From Pseudobdellovibrio sp. (GTDB lineage: Bacteria; Bdellovibrionota; Bdellovibrionia; Bdellovibrionales; Bdellovibrionaceae), in NCBI GenBank assembly GCA_025449725.1, contig JANWIU010000066.1, forward strand, positions 1 to 27,127: a stretch of DNA of 27,127 nucleotides, written 5' to 3'. A program made the position numbers and the translations under genes. The notes under the pieces were generated by a model that saw only the letters and a program-made list of their open reading frames with translations, was not told where the DNA came from and searched no databases. Every line of letters starts with the position of its first letter. Within the stretch, counting starts at the first letter, position 1. Of this stretch, positions 8,022-15,939 are shown one piece after another.

Positions 8022-8028
8022 GTAATAC

Positions 8029-8352
8029 ATGGAAAGCAACAATACCACTGTGACATCTGCCAAACGTCACCCGACCAAAGAGCTCGCTATTCTTGAAGTA
8101 TATGGGCGCACCTTTAAGATCAATGGCCGTTTAGCTAACTTATCGGTTACCGGCGCGTTCTTAGAACTGACGAGTTCTAATTATCAGCCTAAGCAGGGCG
8201 ATCTGGTTCGCATTACGGTGCCTCTACAGAAACTCAATAAAACCTATACCCTGCATGGCCAGGTTATCTGGAGCCGTGGCATGGGCCTTGGGGTTTCTTT
8301 CTTAAAGGATAAAGACCTTCACGCCATTCTAACAAAGACCACCCGAACCTAG
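8029..8352 (+). CDS. PilZ domain protein
   Basis: 107 residues, essentially one PilZ domain, a fold that binds the second messenger cyclic di-GMP and often controls motility or surface behaviour. The second binding motif is clear: NLSVTGAFLEL (38-48) matches the (D/N)xSxxG signature, and the closing GLGVSFL strand is typical. The first motif, normally RxxxR, reads RHPTK (13-17), so the second Arg is Lys; binding may be weakened or absent. No recognisable Shine-Dalgarno sequence precedes the ATG, and a GCCGATAA box seven bases ahead suggests a leaderless, possibly flagellar-sigma transcript. Effector partner is unknown. Confidence 0.85.
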   Translation: MESNNTTVTSAKRHPTKELAILEVYGRTFKINGRLANLSVTGAFLELTSSNYQPKQGDLVRITVPLQKLNKTYTLHGQVIWSRGMGLGVSFLKDKDLHAILTKTTRT

Positions 8353-8362
8353 ATCTGTCATT

Positions 8363-8405
8363 TGGCCCCCGATCGGGGCCATTGTATCAATCTTAGACAG
8401 TTTTT
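8363..8405 (+). terminator. Hairpin with T-run after the PilZ gene
   Basis: TGGCCCC (8363-8369) and GGGGCCA (8375-8381) form a seven-base GC-rich stem with a five-base loop. A second outer stem, CTGTC (8355-8359) with GACAG (8396-8400), precedes TTTTT at 8401-8405. The compound shape is unusual but fits a terminator. Confidence 0.5.
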
Positions 8406-8437
8406 AAGTCAAAAAGCCCGTTTATTTACAGCTGAAG

Positions 8438-8929
8438 ATGGCTAAATTCTTGAATATTGCATTGGCCATGAACGTTTTAAAGTACGTATTATTCCTGAGT
8501 CTTGCGTTTTCTGCCGCTTTTTCACAGGCGGATGAACTTGAAAAATGTCTTTCTGCAGTCAGCACCGGCGTTCACCGCCTGGAGCGCGAAGATGCCGTTG
8601 CAAGGTGCTTCACCAGCTTTACCCAGATGACAGGCAAAGACGCTTGCTTCGGTCATATTGAAAAATTTAAATCGCTTGTTAGCAGTACTCGTCTGCAAAA
8701 TTTAGCTATTAACAGCTGCTTTTATGAATCTGCATCTTATAAAACCATGCAGGATTGTATGGGCGACACAAAGCTTTTCAAAAAAGCCAGTGATCACGAC
8801 GAAGCTATTTTCTTTTGTTACCAATCTTTTGAAGAGCGCTTAAGTAAAACGGAGTGTTCTAATACGGCGAAGAAATTAATCTTTCCAGCCAAGAGAGATT
8901 ATCTTTTAAATCACTGTCTTGAAATTTAA
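8438..8929 (+). CDS. Exported cysteine-repeat protein
   Basis: 163 residues from ATG 8438; ATG 8468 would also leave a complete signal peptide. Residues 11-31 form the export signal (LFLSLAFSAAFSQA). The mature part has eight Cys at 37, 57, 70, 94, 107, 127, 140 and 160. Three 14-residue units begin and end with Cys: CFTSFTQMTGKDAC, CFYESASYKTMQDC and CYQSFEERLSKTEC, spaced 37 and 33 residues apart. This looks like a tandem helical repeat, probably stapled by disulfides in the periplasm or outside. I know no named family with this pattern. The stop is directly adjacent to the stop of the convergent transglycosylase gene. Confidence 0.8.
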   Translation: MAKFLNIALAMNVLKYVLFLSLAFSAAFSQADELEKCLSAVSTGVHRLEREDAVARCFTSFTQMTGKDACFGHIEKFKSLVSSTRLQNLAINSCFYESASYKTMQDCMGDTKLFKKASDHDEAIFFCYQSFEERLSKTECSNTAKKLIFPAKRDYLLNHCLEI

Positions 8930-10000
8930 TTAGCGTCTAACGAGATCAGCGTTCCTCTTAGGTACCATTAGCGATACCCCTGCCGGTATGAATTTAGATC
9001 TTTTTAAACGGGCCCAATTAAGATGAGGATTCATTTGTTTGAACCGGGTCAGGCTTCCGTCAAACCATTCCATAACTTGGGCTTTTGGTTTTTTAGATTT
9101 TAATTTAAATTCCTTGTACGACAGCGCATTGGCCTTCATCAGGTCTTCACCTAGCAGTTCCGTAGCGTTTCTTTCCACTTCAAGCACCGCTAGAAAACAA
9201 GCGTAAAAGTTTTCTGAGGCAAAACCCCAGTTTCGTGTTTCGTTTTCAGAATCAATAAGTTCGTCAAGCTTAACGGCTTTGTTTCTTTTCAGCATCCGCT
9301 TCACGCCTGCAAGGCCGTGATTGTAAGCTGTGACGGCCAAAGGCCACGATTTCAATTCCTTATAGTTTTGCTTCAACATTCCTGCTGCCAGTTTCGTGGC
9401 TTCGATAGGATGATTTCGTTTATCATGATGAGCCGTAATGTAACCTTTTTCTCTGGCAACGTTCGGCATGATTTGCCAAAGACCGCTGGCACCAACTTTT
9501 GACTGCGCATGAACATTAAAAGAACTCTCAACAAATACCAATCGGGTCAGTTCGATCGGCATGCCTTCTTTTTTAAAGATGGCTTCCATCCGATCAAGAT
9601 ACTTTCCTGAAATATACATGGCCTTTTTCATTCTGTCCCGAAGACCCATTTGTAAACGTACCTGCCGCGAATCTTTAATTTTGAATTTATCCATTAAGAC
9701 GGCTTTTCGTCGTTGAACAACCGCTTTGATCATTTCTGTCTTTTGATAAGCCGTTAAATTGTCGTCTTCAAAAATTTCAGTTAAGTCAATGTCGCCCAAG
9801 ACAACGCTTGGGTCTTCTACCAAGTGAAAAACTCCTTGGGTTGTCGAATAATGAGAATAAATTTTTATCCAGAAGTTTACCCGATCGGTAAGTGCAGAGG
9901 GCACTTGAAAATTGGATTCTTCCGGTAAACTGGAAAACCAACTACGAACAGAGGCGAACGACTGAATGCTGATGAAAAAACACAGGATGAATAATCTCAC
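8930..10000 (-). CDS. MltD-like lytic transglycosylase (SLT fold)
   Basis: Cleaves the glycan strands of peptidoglycan, forming anhydromuramic ends. The 356 residues start with a signal peptide (about 1-16, IQSFA), then a helical region, then the SLT domain: catalytic Glu E158 in VFVESSFN, GASGLWQIMP (170-179) and AYNHGLAGV (225-233). The C-terminal part (about 300-356, ending IPAGVSLMVPKR) could be a degenerate LysM-like end, but I see no clear LysM repeats as in E. coli MltD. The start is GTG at 10000, four bases after the dacB stop, with no strong ribosome site, so it probably depends on translation of dacB. Together the pair trims and opens the wall. Confidence 0.88.
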   Translation of the reverse strand: MRLFILCFFISIQSFASVRSWFSSLPEESNFQVPSALTDRVNFWIKIYSHYSTTQGVFHLVEDPSVVLGDIDLTEIFEDDNLTAYQKTEMIKAVVQRRKAVLMDKFKIKDSRQVRLQMGLRDRMKKAMYISGKYLDRMEAIFKKEGMPIELTRLVFVESSFNVHAQSKVGASGLWQIMPNVAREKGYITAHHDKRNHPIEATKLAAGMLKQNYKELKSWPLAVTAYNHGLAGVKRMLKRNKAVKLDELIDSENETRNWGFASENFYACFLAVLEVERNATELLGEDLMKANALSYKEFKLKSKKPKAQVMEWFDGSLTRFKQMNPHLNWARLKRSKFIPAGVSLMVPKRNADLVRR

Positions 10001-10004
10001 CCAT

Positions 10005-11411
10005 TTACTTTAATCTACTTAACAGTATTTGATCAAAAGCTTCTCGCACAACCCCTTCATCACGTGGACCATTGTATAGAAAAGTATATGTTAAAACCTG
10101 GCCGTCCCGACGTCCGGCGAATCCCGATAGGGCTACGACTCCGGTAATGTATCCGGTTTTTCCTCGGACCCAGCCTTCTCCTTCGGTTCCTTTAAATCTT
10201 TTTCTCAGAGTTCCGTCGATTCCTGCGATTGGTAAAGAATCAACAAAGGTCGGAAAAATGGAAAAATCATCTTTGATCTTACTGAGGACCTTATTTAACG
10301 AAGCGGCAGAAAAACTGTTGTCTCGGGTCAGACCGGAAGGGTTTAAAAAAACAACTTCTTTGTCATTCAATCCGATTTTTTCTAATTCTTCTTTAATTAT
10401 TTCTACTCCACGTTTTAGCGAAGCTTTTTTGCCTTCTTCTACAGCTAGACCCTTCGTCAGCATTTCTGCCACGTAATTGTTTGAAAATTTATTCATGTCG
10501 CCAAGGATGTAAGCAAGATTTTTACTTTCGTAAGTCGCAACCAACTGCGCATTTTCAGGGGTAATTCCGCTTCGGATCTTGCCGCCGACACTGATTCCTC
10601 TTTGAGCCAGAAAAAATCGTAAATTATAACCCGCCCACATGTCCGGGGCATCGATGTTTTTAAATACCGCTTTCTCAGGCGCATTTACATTCACATCACC
10701 GGAAACCGTAATGCGCTTTTCAGCGTTTGAAATATTCACAATCAACTCGGTTTTGGGCGCAAAAGAAACCGTCGTCGTATTATTTACCACCTCAAAATAT
10801 CCGCTTTCAGGATCTACCGTAATGCTGGCTTTTTTATTTACTTCTGTAGGCCGGATGAAAATATTGACTGAATTCCAATTGAAGCTCATAGCCCCGACAG
10901 GCGCATCATAGGCTCTATCAACACGGGTGGATTCACGACTTTTATCAAAACGAATATCATCAAAAAGTGAATCATCAACAATGATGTCTCCCGGAATATT
11001 TTTTATTCCGCTTCTTAAAAACTCATTCACTAAAAACCACATGTTTTCTGAAACAAAAGAAGGGTCACCCCCGCCCTTTAGATAAAGGTTATTACCTTCG
11101 ACAAACAACCGCGTATAAAAACGATGGCCCGGCGGAAAGCGCTTCAATACAGCATAGCTGGTCATTAACTTGCTGACCGACGCCGGTATCTTAGTCGTCT
11201 TCGCATTTAACGAGTAGACTTCAACATCGCCGTTTAAAATTTGAAGACTCACGTCTGCAGCCGGAATTTTATACTTGCTGAGAATTTCTTTAATGCCGGC
11301 AGAACCAACAGCCTTTTTTGTTTGAGCCGATTTGGCTTCAGCTAGACAAAAGTTTAACGTCAGCAAAGGAAGAAAGACCAGTAACTTATAATGGAGTAAT
11401 AGAGATTTCAT
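10005..11411 (-). CDS. dacB: D-alanyl-D-alanine carboxypeptidase/endopeptidase (PBP4 family, S13)
   Basis: Periplasmic penicillin-binding protein that removes the terminal D-Ala or cuts cross-links. The 468 residues compare with 477 in E. coli. A signal peptide spans about 1-25. Catalytic motifs in order: SVSK (78-81, nucleophile S78), SNN (310-312) and KTG (418-420). The wide gap between the first and second motif is the inserted domain typical of S13 peptidases. No Shine-Dalgarno site precedes the ATG; a TATACT box lies seven bases upstream, so the message may be leaderless. The promoter is shared in mirror image with lspA. The downstream lytic transglycosylase is four bases away. Confidence 0.95.
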   Translation of the reverse strand: MKSLLLHYKLLVFLPLLTLNFCLAEAKSAQTKKAVGSAGIKEILSKYKIPAADVSLQILNGDVEVYSLNAKTTKIPASVSKLMTSYAVLKRFPPGHRFYTRLFVEGNNLYLKGGGDPSFVSENMWFLVNEFLRSGIKNIPGDIIVDDSLFDDIRFDKSRESTRVDRAYDAPVGAMSFNWNSVNIFIRPTEVNKKASITVDPESGYFEVVNNTTTVSFAPKTELIVNISNAEKRITVSGDVNVNAPEKAVFKNIDAPDMWAGYNLRFFLAQRGISVGGKIRSGITPENAQLVATYESKNLAYILGDMNKFSNNYVAEMLTKGLAVEEGKKASLKRGVEIIKEELEKIGLNDKEVVFLNPSGLTRDNSFSAASLNKVLSKIKDDFSIFPTFVDSLPIAGIDGTLRKRFKGTEGEGWVRGKTGYITGVVALSGFAGRRDGQVLTYTFLYNGPRDEGVVREAFDQILLSRLK

Positions 11412-11447
11412 TTTAAGAAGTATAGCGTATAGAATACTTCTATGAAA
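11406..11447. promoter_or_regulatory. Divergent, symmetric dacB/lspA promoter region
   Basis: Only 30 bases separate the two start codons. AGAAGTAT (11416-11423) and ATACTTCT (11434-11441) are perfect inverted repeats around a ten-base centre. For dacB, TATACT (11419-11424) lies seven bases from its ATG; for lspA, TAGAAT (11430-11435) lies six bases from its ATG. Candidate -35 boxes (TTCATT at 11407-11412 for lspA; TTCATA at 11441-11446 on the minus strand for dacB) fall on the other gene's start codon. Confidence 0.6.
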
Positions 11448-12407
11448 AGGAAAGATTGGCTTTTTGTTGGAGCCTTTTTAATTTTGGCCATTGTGATAGA
11501 TCAGATATCTAAACGTTGGGCCATGAATCTACCGGAAACCAGTATCGGTTTTTTGAAATTAATTTTAGTTCATAATCATGGCGCAATGCTTGGGTTGTTT
11601 TCAGACCTTCCGGCAGTTTTGCGAATTGTTACCTTATCAACAAGCGGCGTCTTTATTCTTTGCATCTATTCTTTGATTCAATATTTGATTCCGGGCCGCC
11701 TCTTGAGTTTGAGAATCAGTCTTTCAATTCTTGTCGGCGGAATTATCGGAAACGTATTGGACCGCATTTTTTACGGCTACGTCATAGACTTCATTTCAGT
11801 TGTCTATGGAGAATGGCATTCAGCCATTTGGAACGTAGCTGACATGATTCAATGGGTTGGGTACGCTTTAATGGTTTTTGCATTGATAAAGCACAGCGAA
11901 AAACTTTGGCCGGACCAAAATGAAAGAAAGTCTTTTTGGATCAATAAAAAATTTCAAATTAAGCACTCGCTGCTGTTTACCACTATTGGCCTTTTTTTAA
12001 CTTTGATCAGTATTGTATTTTCTTACACTTATCTGAAGGTAACGCTGGAAGAATTGGTGGGTTACAATCCGGCGTTGGTTGAAAAGTTCACCAGACCGTT
12101 TTTATACACCTTCTTTATTTTGGCCACCTTGTTCGGAATTATCTTATTTTCTGTCGGCAAACTGATTTCACATCGAATAGCAGGGCCGCTTTATGCGTTT
12201 CAGAGATTCCTAAGGCAGGTTCTGGATGGCAAAGGCCTTACAAAGACCGGCCGGGCTCTCAATTTAAGAACCAACGATGACTTCAAACATCTCGAAGAAC
12301 TGGCAGACGAAGTCCGCAATAAATTATTAAAGATGAGCAATGAGAAGGTTATTCAGGTCAGTGAATTTGCCGACGGCATTTCTGACGATGATGAGGACGA
12401 AACTTAA
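11442..12407 (+). CDS. lspA: Signal peptidase II fused to a membrane HAMP module
   Basis: Residues 1-150 are a complete lipoprotein signal peptidase (prolipoprotein-cleaving aspartyl protease of the inner membrane): NHGAMLG (45-51), GGIIGNVLDR (99-108), VIDFI (114-118) and NVADM (131-135). The catalytic pair by family comparison is D116 and D134. Ordinary LspA ends near residue 165, but here 321 residues continue with two further membrane helices (about 175-198 and 219-241), then SHRIAGPLYAFQRF (243-256) and a paired-helix HAMP pattern to about 297, then an acidic tail (SDDDEDE). HAMP units normally relay signals in receptors. No frameshift or stop separates the halves. There is no ribosome site; the TAGAAT box six bases upstream suggests a leaderless message. 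Confidence 0.92.
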   Translation: MKRKDWLFVGAFLILAIVIDQISKRWAMNLPETSIGFLKLILVHNHGAMLGLFSDLPAVLRIVTLSTSGVFILCIYSLIQYLIPGRLLSLRISLSILVGGIIGNVLDRIFYGYVIDFISVVYGEWHSAIWNVADMIQWVGYALMVFALIKHSEKLWPDQNERKSFWINKKFQIKHSLLFTTIGLFLTLISIVFSYTYLKVTLEELVGYNPALVEKFTRPFLYTFFILATLFGIILFSVGKLISHRIAGPLYAFQRFLRQVLDGKGLTKTGRALNLRTNDDFKHLEELADEVRNKLLKMSNEKVIQVSEFADGISDDDEDET

Positions 12408-13243
12408 AGCAGTTCGACTTCTTTTATTTTATCCAGATAAAAGCGCTTTCTTTGAAGATCAAGACCGCACTCAGCAGAAATATAATCTCCATCAGGATTT
12501 CGAACGATGCCATAAGGTTTAATTGGTCTTACCTGATTTTTAGTTTGGCCGCCTTGATACACAATATTAATACTGCTTTGGCTTCTCATGGCTTTTACCA
12601 ATGATTTAACTTTTTGATCTGTAAGGCCAAGCACTTCGTAGTTCTTCCAGGCTAAATCTTTTTTTTGTACTTCTATCAGTTTTGCAATTGTCGCAGAATC
12701 ATCCAGCTTTTCAACGCATTTAAGAAATACCTGTAAGCAGGCGTAGGCATCATCGAAAGCTCTGTGAGCAGCGCCACCGATCAAATCATGTTCTTTAATC
12801 AATGTTTGCAGCCTGTGATTTGTTGCCGGCAATAAAGCCCGGGACAATAAGCTGGAACAGAAGTTCAAAGTGCCGGGAAACTGCAATTGATTAGATTCAA
12901 TATCAATAGCCACAAATCCCAAATCAAATGGAGCATGGTGTGCAATTAAAACTGAACCTTGAATGAAATCACAAAATTTCAAAATTTCATTTTTCATATC
13001 GGAAGCATCAGTCAGCATTTCATTGGTGATTCCGTGTATCTTGATATTGTCTGCAGTCAGCGGCCGGGAAGGCTTTAATAAAACACTGAATTTTTCAGTC
13101 ACTTTGCCGGATTGAAACTTGACTGCTCCAAGTTCAATAACTTCAGACTCAATGGCGTACGCCCCACTTGTTTCTGTATCGAAGGCAACAACTGAATACT
13201 GTTCTGACAACTGCCTTAATGGCACATTAGGATCAAAATTCAT
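12404..13243 (-). CDS. DnaQ-family 3'-5' exonuclease with WYL-like C-terminal region
   Basis: 279 residues. The first 180 form a DEDDh exonuclease as in the proofreading subunit of DNA polymerase III: FDTET (D22, E24), HHAPFD (D107), and AHRAFDDA with H160 and D165. The IKIHGIT motif (68-73) is also typical. After a helical linker, residues about 222-279 (INIVYQGGQTK, RPIKPYGI, GDYISAECGLD, RFYLDKIKEVELL) resemble a WYL domain, a fold reported to sense nucleic acid or nucleotide ligands. It is not the usual length for the stand-alone polymerase subunit, so a repair or RNA/DNA turnover role is possible. AAGG lies seven bases before the ATG. Its stop shares TTAA with the convergent lspA stop. 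Confidence 0.85.
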   Translation of the reverse strand: MNFDPNVPLRQLSEQYSVVAFDTETSGAYAIESEVIELGAVKFQSGKVTEKFSVLLKPSRPLTADNIKIHGITNEMLTDASDMKNEILKFCDFIQGSVLIAHHAPFDLGFVAIDIESNQLQFPGTLNFCSSLLSRALLPATNHRLQTLIKEHDLIGGAAHRAFDDAYACLQVFLKCVEKLDDSATIAKLIEVQKKDLAWKNYEVLGLTDQKVKSLVKAMRSQSSINIVYQGGQTKNQVRPIKPYGIVRNPDGDYISAECGLDLQRKRFYLDKIKEVELL

Positions 13244-13285
13244 CCGAATACCTTAACGTACCAAAAGGCTTAGGTCTAGGGCTTG

Positions 13286-13314
13286 ATTACAACCAGGGTC
13301 TTTTACTTTAACAT
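13286..13314 (+). promoter_or_regulatory. Possible promoter of the barrel gene at 13321
   Basis: ATTACA (13286-13291), a 17-base spacer and TAACAT (13309-13314), each four of six to consensus. The -10 ends six bases before the ATG, leaving no leader. Confidence 0.35.
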
Positions 13315-13320
13315 GTGGTC

Positions 13321-14016
13321 ATGCGCCTGAAGGTTTTACTAATCTTTCTTCTGTTGAGTTCGCAGTCTGCATTCAGTCAGGATCGGCTGAAAAGTAATGT
13401 GGCGACTAATGATATTTCCGGTGAAGTACAGCTTTCCACTCAGTTTGTGGAACGCGGTATCGGCATGAGCGATCAGAATCCCGCAATGAACGCCTCATTT
13501 CTTTATAATCTGGGCACACAGGTAAGAATGGGTTTTTGGGGCACCAATATCTCTAGTTTGTCAGCGGTTGATGATAACTTTTGGTTGAAATTCTTGCTGG
13601 AATTTAATGTGCTTTTCGGCACCAACCTGAATACAAAATTTTATGCCAGTGACAACCATTTTTATAAATCGGATCAGCGCAACGGTCAGAGATTCGGTGT
13701 TATTTTTAGTTACTTCACTTATTTTTACACATTCGAATGGATGAGCAATTTTGAAGGCAGCAAGGCCAACGCTGAATACCTTGAAATGGGAAAATACTTT
13801 TATCAGGGTAATAAACTCCGGTACGGACTGAGTGTTGGCTACACGGTTGGCCACGCGATAACCACAAACAGCTATTTTAATGTGAAAGTTCTTGCTGACT
13901 ATCTTTTAAATACCACAACTTATTTTGAAGCGGCTGCGACGGTAAATACAAATCCGTCAGCGTTCGGAAAACGCGGTGACCCAGCTGTCTGGGCCAGCGT
14001 AAATTTAACTTATTGA
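13321..14016 (+). CDS. Outer-membrane barrel protein, Gcw_chp-like
   Basis: 231 residues from ATG 13321 (a GTG two codons earlier is possible but leaves no room for a ribosome site either). A signal peptide ends about residue 19-20 (QSAFS before QDR). The mature part begins GEVQLSTQFVERGIGMSDQNPAMNA and continues with alternating amphipathic strands (VRMGFWGTNIS, FGVIFSYFTYFYTFEW, LRYGLSVGYTVGHA) to a terminal Tyr. The early RGI-S-x-x-x-PA pattern resembles the 'Gcw_chp' family of outer-membrane proteins of unknown function. The final codons overlap the end of motB by seven bases. Confidence 0.7.
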   Translation: MRLKVLLIFLLLSSQSAFSQDRLKSNVATNDISGEVQLSTQFVERGIGMSDQNPAMNASFLYNLGTQVRMGFWGTNISSLSAVDDNFWLKFLLEFNVLFGTNLNTKFYASDNHFYKSDQRNGQRFGVIFSYFTYFYTFEWMSNFEGSKANAEYLEMGKYFYQGNKLRYGLSVGYTVGHAITTNSYFNVKVLADYLLNTTTYFEAAATVNTNPSAFGKRGDPAVWASVNLTY

Positions 14017-14999
14017 TTTACAGTTTTGTTTTCTTCAGTAAATGCAGGATCTGTTTCTGATTCGACTTTTTTCGATTCAGCATCTGCAGGGTTAACTAAA
14101 GATGTATCTAATCCGACACTTACTTTTTCTTCCGGCTTCCCTTTACGGTTAGAAACCTGGCTTGCAAAGTTATCGTAGACATCTTTAGCAGAGTCTTTGT
14201 CTCCGAACAGAGTTTCGATTTTTCTTTGCGGCTTGGACGGATTTGCTTTTTGCTTAATTGAAATACGGATCATTCCAATCAGTTTTTCCTGATCGTACTC
14301 ACCTTTTTTATTTTTTACGTTCGTTGATCCTTTGATTTCGTTAGAATCATGTTCAAACGTTGCTTTGATTTTATTACTTAAAACTTCAATTCGGTCAGAA
14401 GCTACCTGATTTGCCAAGGGTTCATTTTGGTCTTTTACAGCCTGAACAAAAAGTGAAGATGTAATTTTGACTTGAGAGTCCTCAAGACCTGATGTCACTT
14501 GAATCAAGCGGTTTACAACTTCCAAATATTTTTTATTCGGAGTTGCTGTGCCTTTTTCAAATAAATAGGTATCAGGAATATCAAATTCAAAACCGTCCTG
14601 CGAAATATTTACGTTTCTTGCAGCATCTGTCAGTTTGTCGGCCATAAATGCCGCAATAACTTTTGCAGAACCCATGTCTAAAACATTCGGAGTTTTATCA
14701 GACGGCTCTAGAAAGCTTTGGAAAGCTTTCAGTGGTTCATTAACCAGATCCAAAAATAATTTTTCAAGTGTGATTTCCGCACCGAAATTCTGAAAGTTAT
14801 ATTCGATAACTGAAGGAGTAGAAAAGTAGTCAGATACTGCTTTTTTAGTATCTTCGCTTTGACCGATCAGCCACATCACAAGGAAGAACGCCATCATTGC
14901 TGTCATGAAGTCAGCTAATGCCACCTTCCATGAACCACCATGGTATCCATTCGCCTGAACATAAACTTTTTTAATGACGATCGTTTGTCTTTTAGCCAC
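14010..14999 (-). CDS. motB: Flagellar stator protein MotB with divergent OmpA-like domain
   Basis: Half of the stator that turns ion flow into flagellar torque. The single membrane helix (about 26-46, VALADFMTAMMAFFLVMWLI) carries the essential ion-binding Asp, D30. The plug/linker follows, then an OmpA-like region (about 138-250) with FEFDIPDTYLFEKGTA and a late ASDRIEVLS. The usual EGHTD motif of peptidoglycan-binding is replaced by TSSLFVQ (180-186). About 75 further hydrophilic residues extend the C-terminus (to 329). It starts with GTG 14999, AGAGG six bases ahead, and lies 29 bases after motA. Bdellovibrio relatives have several MotAB pairs, so this may be one of a set. Confidence 0.93.
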   Translation of the reverse strand: MAKRQTIVIKKVYVQANGYHGGSWKVALADFMTAMMAFFLVMWLIGQSEDTKKAVSDYFSTPSVIEYNFQNFGAEITLEKLFLDLVNEPLKAFQSFLEPSDKTPNVLDMGSAKVIAAFMADKLTDAARNVNISQDGFEFDIPDTYLFEKGTATPNKKYLEVVNRLIQVTSGLEDSQVKITSSLFVQAVKDQNEPLANQVASDRIEVLSNKIKATFEHDSNEIKGSTNVKNKKGEYDQEKLIGMIRISIKQKANPSKPQRKIETLFGDKDSAKDVYDNFASQVSNRKGKPEEKVSVGLDTSLVNPADAESKKVESETDPAFTEENKTVNQ

Positions 15000-15028
15000 T
15001 TTATCCTCTTAACTCTATTCCTTCAAAA

Positions 15029-15898
15029 TTAAGCCGCTGCTTTTTTAATATCTTTAGTTGCTTTATCCAGTTCTTCGAATGTAGGACGCTCTTCAGGCAT
15101 AATCGCTCGACGAGCGTATTCTACGCAAACCAACGGAGGCGCACCTCTTTGTAGAGCCACCATTGCCGCTTTAATACATTGTAAAAATCTGCCTTCAGCT
15201 TCAATGTCAGCTTGAATTTTTGTAGCTGTTGGACCAATAAGACCATAAGCTCCGAAAACACCTAACATCGTACCCACAAGAGCTGATGCCACGAGTGCAC
15301 CGATTTTTTCAACACCTTCAGTTAAATGCGACATTGTTTTAACGATACCCAAAACCGCTGCAACGATACCTAAACCCGGAAAACCGTCGGCAACCATTTG
15401 CACCGCATGTTGAGCCATATGCTCTTCAGCGTGGATAGCACGGATGTCACCATCCATAAGGTCATCAACATCGTATGAAGACAAATCTGTAGATAATGTC
15501 ATTTTCATCGTGTCACAAATAAAGTGAATAGCATGATGATTTTTCATTACTGATGGGTAAGCTTTGAAGATGTCACTTTGTTCAGGGTTTTCAACGTGCT
15601 TTTCCACACCTTGAGGACCTTCTTTTCTGAACGTTTGAAACAATTGAAAGAGCATCTGCAACAGATCAAGATAATCTTTCTTCTGAGGACCTTTAGCGGT
15701 CATTGCTCTCAAGCCAAGTTTGAAACCTGCTTTGATAACCTTCATCGGGTTACCAATGATGTAACCACCAAGTGCAGCACCGCCGATGATCATCATCTCG
15801 AGTGGCGCAGCTTTAAGGAAAATTGACAAATGCCCGCCAGCTAATAAAAAGCCACCGAACACCATGCTAAAGACGACAATTATACCTACAAATCCCAT
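15029..15898 (-). CDS. motA: Flagellar stator protein MotA
   Basis: Four-helix inner-membrane stator subunit that surrounds MotB and touches the rotor protein FliG. The 289 residues match the family (E. coli 295). Visible signs are the N-terminal helices (VGIIVVFSMVFGGFLLAGG, then EMMIIGGAALGGYIIGNP), the long cytoplasmic loop, and the conserved FPGLGIVAAVLGIVKTM followed by a last pair of helices (LVASALVGTMLGVFGAYGLIGP). AAGAGG lies five bases before the ATG. The gene directly precedes motB in one operon. A nested dyad lies 42-62 bases upstream. Confidence 0.96.
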   Translation of the reverse strand: MGFVGIIVVFSMVFGGFLLAGGHLSIFLKAAPLEMMIIGGAALGGYIIGNPMKVIKAGFKLGLRAMTAKGPQKKDYLDLLQMLFQLFQTFRKEGPQGVEKHVENPEQSDIFKAYPSVMKNHHAIHFICDTMKMTLSTDLSSYDVDDLMDGDIRAIHAEEHMAQHAVQMVADGFPGLGIVAAVLGIVKTMSHLTEGVEKIGALVASALVGTMLGVFGAYGLIGPTATKIQADIEAEGRFLQCIKAAMVALQRGAPPLVCVEYARRAIMPEERPTFEELDKATKDIKKAAA

Positions 15899-15939
15899 GC
15901 ATACCTCTTGTACTGCTTTTCTGATCGGTTAAAATGAGA

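Noticed and set aside
7884..8028. Small RNA or tRNA in the AT-rich gap before the PilZ gene
   Set aside because: No cloverleaf or stable fold is visible; no tRNA was found anywhere in the window.
10072..10476. Open frame of 134 codons opposite dacB
   Set aside because: It lies wholly inside dacB, has no ribosome site and its translation shows no domain; it mirrors the dacB codons.
12404..13243. Calling the exonuclease DnaQ, the replicative proofreading subunit
   Set aside because: The extra WYL-like tail and linker differ from the usual epsilon subunit, so no gene symbol is given.
15915..15935. Flagellar sigma28 promoter for motA (ACCGATCA on the minus strand)
   Set aside because: Two mismatches in the -10 and no TAAA at the proper distance; too weak to list.
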